Made by a program: the position numbers and the translations under genes. 7,887 bases of DNA from Bacteriovoracaceae bacterium (lineage in GTDB: Bacteria; Bdellovibrionota; UBA1018), in NCBI GenBank assembly GCA_023250795.1, contig JAHFAB010000075.1:1-7887 (forward strand), read 5' to 3'. Shown here one piece after another: positions 1 to 6,029 of this stretch; positions within the stretch are counted from its first letter, which is position 1; every line of letters starts with the position of its first letter. The notes beneath the pieces are model-generated. The model was not told where the DNA came from, did no database searches, and was given only the letters and a program-made list of their open reading frames with translations.

Positions 1-275
1 GTTCCACAAAGTCGGTTAATTCCCAAAGCAGGGACTGACTCAGAAACGCCCAAAGTGAGCCCCACGTGCCTGGGGATATAGATGCTGTCAGGAGACGAGT
101 TCAAGACGTTTCCAAAAATGACATGATCAATTTGCTGAGGGAAAACATGGGCTTGTTCTAGAGCGGCTTTCGCTGCAGTTACACCGAGTTCGGTGGGGCT
201 AATGTCTTTGAACTTCCCACCGTAAGCTCCAAAGCAAGTCCGTTTACCTGATAAAATAACGAGTGATTCGGCCAT
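1..275 (-). CDS. Thiolase (acetyl-CoA acetyltransferase family), N-terminal part, truncated by window edge
   Basis: This partial gene starts at ATG 275-273 and runs off the left edge after 91 codons; I translated it by hand from the minus strand. The protein begins MAESLVILSGKRTCFGAYGG, the usual thiolase opening (hydrophobic strand, then R-T-x-F-G-x-x-G-G). Residues 26-41 give the conserved SPTELGVTAAKAALEQ helix, then DHVIFGNVL (50-58), and NRLCG at 87-91. Cys90 sits where thiolases carry the nucleophilic acyl-accepting cysteine (about residue 88-90). The family joins or cleaves acyl-CoA units in the cytoplasm, in acetoacetyl-CoA synthesis or fatty-acid beta-oxidation; the two cannot be told apart from this fragment. 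No clear Shine-Dalgarno sequence lies just upstream; GAGGA is about 19 nt away. The ATG matches the family start, and a nearby upstream ATG is out of frame. Family assignment is secure; substrate is unknown. Confidence 0.9.
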   Translation of the reverse strand, partial: MAESLVILSGKRTCFGAYGGKFKDISPTELGVTAAKAALEQAHVFPQQIDHVIFGNVLNSSPDSIYIPRHVGLTLGVSESVPALGINRLCG

Positions 276-327
276 AAGAGAGTACCAAAACCCATCCTCA
301 CTCGGCTAGGAACTGAAGGCAAGTGTT

Positions 328-520
328 TAAAGCAACCATTCGGTTTTTAGTAGGTGGCCTAGGAATTCAAAGACTTAAAAAAGAGGAACCTGTTCACGTT
401 AAAGGAGCGTAGCAGGATGCTACGCGGTGATCTCAGGGATGAGTGCCCACGTGAACAGGTTCCTCTTTTTTAAGTCTTTGAATTCCTAGGCCACCTACTA
501 AAAACCGAATGGTTGCTTTA
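328..520. repeat. Long perfect palindromic element, copy 1 (72-bp arms, 49-nt centre)
   Basis: Positions 328-399 are the exact reverse complement of 449-520, with no mismatch over 72 bp. The centre (400-448, 49 nt) holds two smaller hairpins: 407-414 with 418-425 (8 bp) and 432-435 with 440-443 (4 bp, loop GGGA). The part 331-517 is homologous to the reverse complement of 6053-6239. The element fills most of the gap between the thiolase start and the stop codon of the 71-aa gene, ending 4 bp short of that stop. No open reading frame of note lies inside. It could be a non-autonomous mobile repeat, a REP/MITE-like intergenic unit or a structured RNA; the sequence alone does not decide. No transposase and no convincing target-site duplication flank it. 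Confidence 0.95.
377..471. terminator. Bidirectional terminator-like stem inside palindrome copy 1
   Basis: A run of six A (377-382) is followed by a 17-bp stem (383-399 with 449-465) and a run of six T (466-471). Read on either strand this gives a stem ending in six U, as in an intrinsic terminator. The 49-nt loop is long for a terminator but folds into two hairpins of its own. On the minus strand it would end transcripts of the coiled-coil and 71-aa genes before the thiolase. The complementarity continues outward past the A and T runs, so a longer hairpin may compete with the terminator fold. Confidence 0.55.
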
Positions 521-524
521 GATT

Positions 525-740
525 TTATCTTCTCAGATTCGCTCTTAGAGTAGAGGCTAAGTTGGGGTCACGCTTTGCAAGGCGTTTCAAAATGGATTCC
601 CTAAACTCAGTGTCAGCAATTTTTAGCATCTCTAAAACTTGCTGAAACCCATCAATTTTTACACCCTTTGGCTCCTCTTGTTTTTTCTGTGTTTGGATCT
701 CTGAGTTTGATTCTAGATTTGATTGTGTCTCGGGTTTCAC
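525..740 (-). CDS. Small hydrophilic protein with FliG-like C-terminal helical stretch
   Basis: This 71-residue protein starts at GTG 740-738, which overlaps the stop of the upstream coiled-coil gene as GTGA. A strong Shine-Dalgarno sequence six to seven bases upstream supports that start. Residues 1-27 are polar and probably disordered (Q, N, E, K rich). Residues 33-70 form an amphipathic helical stretch whose pattern (LK.AD.EFRE.ILKRLAKR....L..NL) resembles the C-terminal flagellar motor-switch protein FliG segment around LKGASEELREKILSNMSKR. This is a visual resemblance, not a proven homology, and the protein is far shorter than FliG (about 330 aa). There is no signal peptide or membrane segment. 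Coupling to the coiled-coil gene suggests the two products act together. Palindrome copy 1 begins 4 bp past the stop codon. Confidence 0.72.
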   Translation of the reverse strand: MKPETQSNLESNSEIQTQKKQEEPKGVKIDGFQQVLEMLKIADTEFRESILKRLAKRDPNLASTLRANLRR

Positions 741-1183
741 GATGAGACCTCCCTTTCTTTTCTGGCTGTTTTCCGAGCCATCTCGTGGAGGTTCTCCGCG
801 GAAGCTTGGAGCTGTTTACGAAGTGTTTCGATTTGTAGTTCTGCGTTTTTTTTGTATTCGTCAATTCTCTGCTGATTGGCTTTTTTTATTTTTGAAAGCT
901 CTTCTTCTGATGATTTTTTTTCAGTCTCGACGCGATCTTCTCCACTCATTCTGACATTGTGCAATCGTTCTTCTAAGTTCTCCCCTTCTTGAGAAATTTG
1001 AACGTCATAGGCATTTTTCAGATTGTCTATTTGAAATGAGTGATTTTCAATCAATCGCTGGAGCTCGTCTTTGTGGCGCTCTTGGATCTCGCGGAGCTCT
1101 TGTTCATTTTTTTGCTCTGTCTGAGCTCGGTAGTTTTTCAGTCGGATTTCATCCGTCGTAGATGATTTGATGTCCACAGGCAT
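737..1183 (-). CDS. Coiled-coil protein of unknown function
   Basis: This 148-residue protein is dominated by E, K, Q and R. From about residue 12 to 145 it shows an almost unbroken helical pattern with heptad-like spacing of L, I, V and A (for example ELQRLIENHSFQIDNLKNAY, then LSKIKKANQQRIDEYKKNAELQIETLRKQL). It has no cysteine, no signal peptide and no membrane segment, so a soluble rod-like or scaffold protein is expected. A candidate promoter lies directly upstream, and AGGG is found seven bases before ATG 1183-1181. Its last codons overlap the start of the 71-aa gene (GTGA), so the two are probably co-translated. Coiled-coil composition makes distant family assignment unreliable; I recognise no specific family. 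A cytoskeletal or motor-associated role would fit the FliG-like neighbour but is inference. Confidence 0.8.
   Translation of the reverse strand: MPVDIKSSTTDEIRLKNYRAQTEQKNEQELREIQERHKDELQRLIENHSFQIDNLKNAYDVQISQEGENLEERLHNVRMSGEDRVETEKKSSEEELSKIKKANQQRIDEYKKNAELQIETLRKQLQASAENLHEMARKTARKEREVSS
748..752 (-). promoter_or_regulatory. Shine-Dalgarno site for the GTG start at 740
   Basis: On the minus strand GGAGG (within GGGAGGT) lies seven bases before GTG 740-738. It sits inside the 3' end of the coiled-coil gene, so the 71-aa gene has its own strong ribosome binding site as well as a GTGA overlap. This decides in favour of the GTG start. Confidence 0.75.
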
Positions 1184-1205
1184 TCCCTTGCCCTTTCTCC
1201 CTACT

Positions 1206-1235
1206 ATTATGCCTGAGAACCTCCACTAAGGGCAA
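1206..1235 (-). promoter_or_regulatory. Candidate sigma70-type promoter for the coiled-coil / 71-aa gene pair
   Basis: Read on the minus strand, TTGCCC (1235-1230; 4 of 6 to TTGACA) and CATAAT (1211-1206; 5 of 6 to TATAAT) are separated by 18 bp. A start site about seven bases on would leave a leader of roughly 15-20 nt that contains the AGGG ribosome site before ATG 1183. The position, in the 82-bp gap after the transporter gene, fits a separate transcription unit. No terminator hairpin is obvious between the transporter stop and this promoter. Confidence 0.5.
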
Positions 1236-1265
1236 CTTGAGATGATTTAAATATAACACATAGGG

Positions 1266-2195
1266 TTAAGATTTTGTCTTAGGAATCATAATCAGTAAAA
1301 TCGAAACAAATAATAAGACCGCGGCTAAAACCTGGATGCCGCTCAATTGAGAATCTAAAAATGCAACATTGAGGATAACACCAGCCAAGGGATAGATGAG
1401 CTCAATAAAAGTGGCCACACTGGCAGGAATTTTTTTGAGTCCTGCATAATAGATCCCCATAGAAACTACACCTGCTACTGAACCCAAGTAGAGGAGATAG
1501 GGGAGTACTTTGCGGGTAAAGACTAGATCAAGTGGTATGTAAAACTCTTGATTGAGGTAAGCAATGAAGCCCAGGGAGAGAGAAGCAGTGACCCACCTCC
1601 AAAAAACCCCTACAGAGGGGGAGTGACGGTATAAGAAATATTTTCCAGCAACAGTAGAAAATCCCCAGAGAGCCATCGCTAAGAACGCAAAGAAAACACC
1701 TCGTGCATAACTAGTAAACCCCTTAGAGATAAAACTAAAATCTAATTCTGGAAAACTGAGGACAAAGGCTGAAACTAGTGCAATTCCTGCCCAGGGGAAG
1801 AGATTGTTTTTGGCCTTTTCTTTGAGAACAATAGAGGCGGTTCCTAAAACGAATAAGGGTTGTAGCTTGATGATGAGAATCGAAACTGCTGGTCCTGCGA
1901 ATTGAATGCTTGCGGTGTAAAAAATCCCAGCCAATGCAGATCCCCCCACTCCAAAAAAGATCACAGCTATCCATTCTTTCCATTTGAGGGAAAAAAGATC
2001 TTTTGGATGTCTTTTGAGCACCCATGGGGCAATAAAAAGAAGTCCCGTCAGATGTTCGAGCCAGACAAGAATGACCGGACTAAAAACTTTGGAAAGGGGA
2101 TCACGCACTAATGAGTCTGTGCCCCAGAGAATGGCGGCAAATGCGATCAGGAGTGAGCCAGGAATTTTTGAGATCAGTGTTTTCATATTTAACAT
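1266..2195 (-). CDS. EamA-family (drug/metabolite transporter superfamily) permease
   Basis: This 309-residue, very hydrophobic protein has the length and internal duplication of a ten-helix EamA/DMT permease. The first repeat opens near residue 15 with AFAAILWGTDSLV and the second near 172 with AFLAMALWGFSTVAGK, matching the conserved A-x-x-W-G start of each EamA repeat. The end of repeat 2 (FIELIYPLAGVILNVAFLDSQLSGIQVLAAVLLFVSILLI) is also typical. Such proteins export or import small metabolites across the inner membrane; the substrate cannot be predicted. Two starts are possible: ATG 2195, overlapping the lipoprotein gene by 7 bp, or ATG 2186, 2 bp after its stop with GGA about eight bases before it. 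The second is at least as plausible. Either way translation is likely coupled to the lipoprotein gene. Confidence 0.9.
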   Translation of the reverse strand: MLNMKTLISKIPGSLLIAFAAILWGTDSLVRDPLSKVFSPVILVWLEHLTGLLFIAPWVLKRHPKDLFSLKWKEWIAVIFFGVGGSALAGIFYTASIQFAGPAVSILIIKLQPLFVLGTASIVLKEKAKNNLFPWAGIALVSAFVLSFPELDFSFISKGFTSYARGVFFAFLAMALWGFSTVAGKYFLYRHSPSVGVFWRWVTASLSLGFIAYLNQEFYIPLDLVFTRKVLPYLLYLGSVAGVVSMGIYYAGLKKIPASVATFIELIYPLAGVILNVAFLDSQLSGIQVLAAVLLFVSILLIMIPKTKS

Positions 2196-2815
2196 CCGAT
2201 TTTAAACAATAAGTCTCTCAAATCGCCGATAACGAGAGATTGCCAGTCGTTGCTTGTGATCGTTTCGTAGAGTGCTTGGCCATTAGAGTATTCTCCCGAT
2301 GAACCGTTATGAGCATACCATTTGATTAAGTCTTTTTTGGATGCAGGATAAGTTCCACGAACTCTGATCCAGTAAAGAGTTCCAGCCGTGAGCGAGACAT
2401 TAGAGGCAAATGTGAAAGTGTAAAACCCAGATGTAGAGCCTATTGCCGAGACATCCAGCACCGGAGTTTCTGAAGTGACTGCGGATCCTGTAGGCTTGCC
2501 AGCGCTATCGTTCACTAATTGGAGTATGACTTCATAACCCGTAAAACTTCCAGAAGTCATTCCCACTTTTTGAAGTAGGAGTTGTATTTTAGTGATGGTT
2601 TTATTTTCACTGACCTTAAAGGACTGAGCAAGTTCATCTCCGCCAAGTACGGTGTCGTTTAGCCCTAATTCTGCCTCAGCCGTAATAGAAGCATATGAAA
2701 CTGCACAGTTTTCTTCGTTATTATTATTATTTGAGCCTTGAGCACATCCCCCTAGAGCGATTGCGGAGCATAACATATAGCTTGACCACAAAACCCGGGC
2801 ACTTGTTCGCATCAC
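2189..2815 (-). CDS. Outer-membrane lipoprotein with choice-of-anchor-like beta-sandwich domain
   Basis: This 208-residue protein has a lipoprotein signal: basic MMRTSAR, a hydrophobic stretch (8-20), then the lipobox LGGC with lipidated Cys24. Ala25 follows rather than Asp, which by the E. coli sorting rule favours the outer membrane. A short linker with five Asn (29-33) leads to one domain at about 40-208. Its pattern (LAQSFKVSENKTITKIQLLLQKVG, then VILQLVNDSAGKPTG, FYTFTFASNVSLTAGTLYWIRV, and a final DLLFKIGC) resembles the beta-sandwich 'choice-of-anchor' domains of secreted and surface proteins; this is recalled similarity, not a search result. Cys37 and Cys208 could form a disulfide. 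The start is GTG 2815 or the adjacent ATG 2812; no good Shine-Dalgarno is visible for either. It lies upstream of and overlaps the EamA gene. A surface role is likely; the ligand is unknown. Confidence 0.82.
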   Translation of the reverse strand: MMRTSARVLWSSYMLCSAIALGGCAQGSNNNNNEENCAVSYASITAEAELGLNDTVLGGDELAQSFKVSENKTITKIQLLLQKVGMTSGSFTGYEVILQLVNDSAGKPTGSAVTSETPVLDVSAIGSTSGFYTFTFASNVSLTAGTLYWIRVRGTYPASKKDLIKWYAHNGSSGEYSNGQALYETITSNDWQSLVIGDLRDLLFKIGC

Positions 2816-2857
2816 ACAAATATAACTGGGCTTTGGACGAAATGCTTTTAAAAAAAT
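2816..2857. promoter_or_regulatory. Short divergent intergenic region between lipoprotein and PPTase genes
   Basis: Only 42 bp separate the two divergent starts. The stretch contains TATAAC on the plus strand (2821-2826), overlapping TATATT on the minus strand. These are plausible -10 elements, but no convincing -35 box accompanies either. Promoters for both units must lie here or reach into the gene starts. If the minus-strand TATATT is used, the lipoprotein mRNA would begin almost at its start codon. If the PPTase really starts at 2912, the region available for its promoter is 54 bp longer. Confidence 0.3.
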
Positions 2858-3670
2858 ATGATTGACGATCTGCGTTTATTCTGGCACTTAGCTCATGGGG
2901 ATATTAGCCAGATGCGTTATCTGGTGGTCGAGTTTCAGGGGGATATCGTGATTTCGTCATTTATTTGTGAGTCGTCAGAGTCTTTTCTGGCTCCGGAAGA
3001 GCTTGAAAAGTTTCTGAGTTTTAAATTTCAAAAGAGAAGAGAGTCTTATTTTTACGGGCGATTGGCTGCAAAAAAAGCGGTTCGGAAAGCATATCCGGAG
3101 TTGAATGAAAATCAGATTTTAATTCGAAACTCTACAGATGCAGAAATTTTCGGAAAGCCTCTTGTATTCAAAAATGGTGAAAGTTCCGAATTAGGACAAA
3201 TCTCTCTTTCTCACAGTCACGATCTAGCGGTGGCTTGTTTTCATCAAACCCAAGAGATCGGGATTGATTTGGAAGCTGTCGAAAATCGAGATGAATTTGA
3301 GATAAATTTTACAGCATCTGAGAAAAAAATCACCAACGACATGCCGGTAGGTTTTCATCAGTCTACGATGACTTTACTTTGGACCGCGAAAGAGGCGATG
3401 AGTAAGGCTTTGGGTAAAGGACTCAGTCTTTCTACTCTACATATGGAGAGTTTCTTAGATTCAAAACAATTATTAGAGTGTGTTTCACTTGAACGAAAAT
3501 CGATGCATTATATGGGAAGGGTATTTTCTAATCAAAATTATTTCTTATTTTCACTACACACTCAGTTGATACAAAAAGAGAAAACATATTTTTTGACAAT
3601 GGCTAGGGGAATTAACGGAGACCAACTCAGAGAGAGCATCTCCAAAGCTAAAGGGGGAAATCAATTATGA
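2858..3670 (+). CDS. 4'-phosphopantetheinyl transferase (Sfp-type)
   Basis: Sfp-type enzymes move the phosphopantetheine arm of coenzyme A onto a carrier-protein serine. The motifs are present in order: the RRESYFYGRLAAKKAV segment (60-75; G-R-x-A-A-K), SLSHS (116-120) for CoA binding, GIDLE (135-139) and WTAKEAMSKALGKGLS (175-190). Asp137, Glu139 and Glu179 are the expected magnesium ligands and Lys183 the conserved lysine. The length (270 aa) is slightly above the Sfp norm. No ribosome site precedes ATG 2858, whereas ATG 2912 (residue 19) gives a protein beginning MRYLVVEF, closer to the family's usual N-terminus and preceded by GGGG at a loose 11-nt distance; the true start may be 2912. 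The stop overlaps the next gene as ATGA, so it is very likely co-expressed with the carrier protein, its probable substrate. Confidence 0.9.
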   Translation: MIDDLRLFWHLAHGDISQMRYLVVEFQGDIVISSFICESSESFLAPEELEKFLSFKFQKRRESYFYGRLAAKKAVRKAYPELNENQILIRNSTDAEIFGKPLVFKNGESSELGQISLSHSHDLAVACFHQTQEIGIDLEAVENRDEFEINFTASEKKITNDMPVGFHQSTMTLLWTAKEAMSKALGKGLSLSTLHMESFLDSKQLLECVSLERKSMHYMGRVFSNQNYFLFSLHTQLIQKEKTYFLTMARGINGDQLRESISKAKGGNQL

Positions 3671-4257
3671 GTTACGAAACAACGGATACAATGGTTGAGG
3701 TTGGAATGCTTACAACTTTTTTAGCAGATGAAGAAGTGAGAGCATTGGCAAAAAATGAAAGATTTAGAAAATATGTTTTGAGCCAAAAAAAGGTGCTTTC
3801 GAGTTTACTGAAAAACAGCTTTGAGCTTTTTGACGATTCTGGAATTACTTTAGAACTGAAAGTGGACTCAAACTCTACAAAGGAAAAACCGGTCCAAGTT
3901 TATAAGCCTGGTTTAAAAGCAGAATTGGTGAAGAATGAAGTTCTAAAAACAGCAGTCGTACAAGTGGAAAGAGAAATCCCAGTTTCAGGGGGAAACTCTC
4001 AACTAAAGTCAAAAGTAGATCCTAATGTAATACTTCAGGAAGTGACCCAAATTTTTGCAGAAAAAACGGGGTATCCAGCGGACATGTTAGAGCCGAAATT
4101 AGATTTGGAAGCAGATCTGGGTGTTGACACAGTAAAACAGATGGAGATTTTAGGTTTGATTCGAAAAAAATACAACTTAGAACTCAAGGAAGGTTTTAGC
4201 TTGAAACAAACTCCGAGCATCTCAGCAGTTGTGGAGATGATTTTGACTTCAAAGTAA
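3667..4257 (+). CDS. Carrier protein (ACP-like domain) with unknown N-terminal half
   Basis: This 196-residue protein starts at ATG 3667, overlapping the PPTase stop as ATGA, with AAGGGGG nine bases upstream. Residues 119-195 form one phosphopantetheine-carrier domain: VILQEVTQIFAEKTGYPADM (121-140), DLEADLGVDTVKQMEI (146-161) and a last helix near SISAVVEMIL. It resembles the ACPs of PUFA synthase and related type I polyketide systems (E-A-D-L-G-[IV]-D-S-x-K). The attachment position holds Thr155 instead of Ser, codon ACA at 4129-4131. Residues 1-118 match nothing I recognise: 16-55 look helical (LTTFLADEEVRALAKNERFR, then LSQKKVLSSLLKNSFELF), 56-118 look like a linker. There are no catalytic domains. 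It probably holds an acyl or polyketide-like intermediate for the downstream acyltransferase. The carrier fold is certain; 4'-phosphopantetheinylation is uncertain because of Thr155. Confidence 0.88.
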   Translation: MSYETTDTMVEVGMLTTFLADEEVRALAKNERFRKYVLSQKKVLSSLLKNSFELFDDSGITLELKVDSNSTKEKPVQVYKPGLKAELVKNEVLKTAVVQVEREIPVSGGNSQLKSKVDPNVILQEVTQIFAEKTGYPADMLEPKLDLEADLGVDTVKQMEILGLIRKKYNLELKEGFSLKQTPSISAVVEMILTSK

Positions 4258-4274
4258 GTCTAAAGGTCAAAAAC

Positions 4275-4281
4275 AGGGGGG
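4275..4281 (+). promoter_or_regulatory. Shine-Dalgarno site for the TTG start at 4289
   Basis: AGGGGGG ends seven bases before TTG 4289. It lies in the 31-bp gap after the carrier gene and is the best ribosome site near the reading frame, so it supports the rare TTG start. The next in-frame ATG would remove the first membrane helix. Confidence 0.7.
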
Positions 4282-4288
4282 CTTTTCT

Positions 4289-4990
4289 TTGAGAGATCTG
4301 ATTACACTCGTTATTTCTATTATAGTTTCTAATATTGCTGCTTTGCCCTATTATTTTTCTTGGATTTTGGTTCAAAATATGGGGAGATTTTGGCAACTCC
4401 AATTTTGGATTTTTACTTTTTTTACATTTCCTTGGGTTTTTTTATTGTTTGTAGCTGTGTATAAGAAAATGAGAGGGATTGGACTCAAACCAGAGGTTTT
4501 TGATCTTAACAAAAATCCAGAAAAAATTTCTAAAATTCATAAAGAACTTTTTTTCCATAATTTTGGAAATAGTTTGTTCTATTCATTTTTTCATCATTTT
4601 TATGACATTCAAGCGCCTTATCTTCGATTAATGGGAGCCAAGATTGGGAAAAACGTCAGTATAGGGAAAGACGTGCTGCTTCAGGATCTCTCGGTTGTAG
4701 AAATTGGAAATGATGTGATTTTAGGTCAGTCATGTAGAATCTCTGGACATCTTTTGGCTCGAAATGGAAAAGTGATTATTGGAAAAGTGATTGTCGGAGA
4801 TAAAACCGTTATTGGAGGACATGCACTTATTTCTCCTGACGTGATTATTGGGAAAGGTTGTTTGATAGGAGTCAATGCATTGGTTTTTCCAGGGTCTAGG
4901 ATTCCTGATGGAACAATAGTGCCTCCGTTTACTGTGTATAAAAATAAAACTGAGTTCAAACCCTCTGCACCAGCTCTCGATGTTCCGTAG
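4289..4990 (+). CDS. Membrane-anchored left-handed beta-helix (hexapeptide repeat) acyltransferase
   Basis: This 233-residue protein starts at TTG 4289 with a strong ribosome site. Two hydrophobic helices (about 4-29 and 36-58) should anchor it in the inner membrane. After a linker (60-110), residues 112-205 show hexapeptide repeats with I/V/L at six-residue steps: MGAKIGKNVSIGKDVLLQDL, VVEIGNDVILGQSCRISG, then KVIIGKVIVGDKTVIGGHAL, ISPDVIIGKGCLIGVNALVF. These build a left-handed beta-helix, the fold of many acyl and acetyl transferases. The sequence around FYDIQAPYLRLMGAKIGKNV recalls the C-terminal region of Pls/PosA-type peptide synthetases; that is memory, not a search. As third gene after a PPTase and a carrier protein, a role in moving an acyl group from the carrier at the membrane is the natural guess. 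The 3' end overlaps nagZ on the other strand by 35 bp. Confidence 0.85.
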   Translation: MRDLITLVISIIVSNIAALPYYFSWILVQNMGRFWQLQFWIFTFFTFPWVFLLFVAVYKKMRGIGLKPEVFDLNKNPEKISKIHKELFFHNFGNSLFYSFFHHFYDIQAPYLRLMGAKIGKNVSIGKDVLLQDLSVVEIGNDVILGQSCRISGHLLARNGKVIIGKVIVGDKTVIGGHALISPDVIIGKGCLIGVNALVFPGSRIPDGTIVPPFTVYKNKTEFKPSAPALDVP

Positions 4991-6029
4991 TTCCGATTTT
5001 GTGAGTTAGATCAGTGACAGAAACGGGGGTGTACGGACAGAGGACTTTGGATTTTACTTGCCGGCTGTGTTCCGAAGCTGCAAGTACTAGCTCTGCTGAA
5101 AGTTTTTCAGAGTCTATATTTTTGAGCAAAGCTTCGTATGCGTGTCGTGCGGCCGCTTCACTTCGGTAAATCAAAAGATCACATCCCGCTTCGATTGCGA
5201 GCCTTGGCGCGTCTTCCGGGCCAAAGTGGTCAGTGATGGCTTTCATCTCCAGGTCATCACTGATGATCAGAGGGGTGAATCGCAGAGATTTTTTAAACAC
5301 CTCTTGTATTGTTTTTTTAGACAAAGTAGCTGGGTAGGTGGGGTCAAGCCCTGGGTTTAAAATATGAGCGGTCATCACCATCGCGCAATGAGATTTGAAA
5401 GCCTTGATAAAGGGTTTGAACTCTCGATTCTGGAGGGTCTCAAGAGGTGTGTCTACACGTGGGAGAGCCAAGTGAGAGTCTAAGCTCGTGTCTCCATGTC
5501 CGGGAAAGTGTTTGACGCATGGCTGCACTCCGTGGAGTAGGTGGCCACGAACCATAGCTGTGACCATTTTGGTGACAAGTTCTTCAGTATTTCCAAAAGT
5601 GCGGGAGTTCATGACGGGGTTTTTAGGGTTGGTTAAAATATCTGCAACAGGGCAGAAGTTGACATTGACCCCTACGGCTTTGAGTTCCTTAGCCATCATT
5701 TCAGCGATTTCAAAAGCAAGTTTTGGAGAGTTTGTGGCGCCAATCTTTTGAGCCTCTGGGATTTTTGTAAAAGAGGTTTTGAATCTTTGAACCTTCCCCC
5801 CCTCATGATCTACGCAAATCCAAAGGGGTAATTGCGAACGGCATTCCTGGATTTGATTGGTGAGCTCTCCCAGTTGTGCGGGGTTTTCATAATTTTGTGT
5901 AAAAAGAAGCACCCCTCCAATTTGGGCCTGAGATAGAAATGCTGAGGTCTCATCAGATAGATCAAGGCCTTGAAATCCAATAATGAAAAGTTCCCCCAAG
6001 CGTTTTCGTGCTTCTTCTATCGCTGACAT
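4956..6029 (-). CDS. nagZ: Beta-N-acetylhexosaminidase NagZ (glycoside hydrolase family 3)
   Basis: This 357-residue enzyme removes N-acetylglucosamine from anhydro-muropeptides in cytoplasmic cell-wall recycling. Family motifs are complete: GGVLLFTQNY (38-47), CVDHEGGKVQRF (72-83), KHFPGHGDTSLDSH (173-186) and ISDDLEMKAI (256-265). By analogy with characterised NagZ proteins, Asp184 and His186 form the acid/base dyad and Asp258 is the nucleophile. No signal peptide is seen, as expected for the Gram-negative cytoplasmic form. The chain is slightly longer than E. coli NagZ (341 aa). AGGA lies seven bases before ATG 6029-6027. Its TGA stop lies inside the 3' end of the acyltransferase gene on the opposite strand. 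Palindrome copy 2 begins only 23 bp upstream of the start codon, so the promoter must lie in those few bases or within the palindrome; I see no convincing one. Confidence 0.96.
   Translation of the reverse strand: MSAIEEARKRLGELFIIGFQGLDLSDETSAFLSQAQIGGVLLFTQNYENPAQLGELTNQIQECRSQLPLWICVDHEGGKVQRFKTSFTKIPEAQKIGATNSPKLAFEIAEMMAKELKAVGVNVNFCPVADILTNPKNPVMNSRTFGNTEELVTKMVTAMVRGHLLHGVQPCVKHFPGHGDTSLDSHLALPRVDTPLETLQNREFKPFIKAFKSHCAMVMTAHILNPGLDPTYPATLSKKTIQEVFKKSLRFTPLIISDDLEMKAITDHFGPEDAPRLAIEAGCDLLIYRSEAAARHAYEALLKNIDSEKLSAELVLAASEHSRQVKSKVLCPYTPVSVTDLTHKIGTTEHRELVQRV

Noticed and set aside
328..520. Palindrome copy 1 as a CRISPR array, attI site or phage attachment site
   Set aside because: There are only two diverged inverted copies about 5.7 kb apart, with no spacers, integrase or tRNA gene nearby.
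328..520. Palindrome as an insertion sequence with target-site duplication
   Set aside because: No transposase frame exists inside, and the bases flanking each copy show no convincing direct duplication. A non-autonomous element cannot be excluded.
742..954. Plus-strand open frame of 70 codons
   Set aside because: It lies antisense to the coiled-coil gene, has no ribosome site, and its F/L-rich translation is the mirror of K/E-rich coding sequence.
2701..2735. ATT-type triplet run in the lipoprotein gene as a possible phase-variable microsatellite
   Set aside because: It is a trinucleotide run of only five Asn codons, so slippage would keep the frame. It is better explained as a lipoprotein linker.
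5142..5751. Plus-strand open frames (5142-5360 and 5488-5751) opposite nagZ
   Set aside because: They are antisense shadows of a complete, motif-verified nagZ, with no recognisable product and no promoter or ribosome site.
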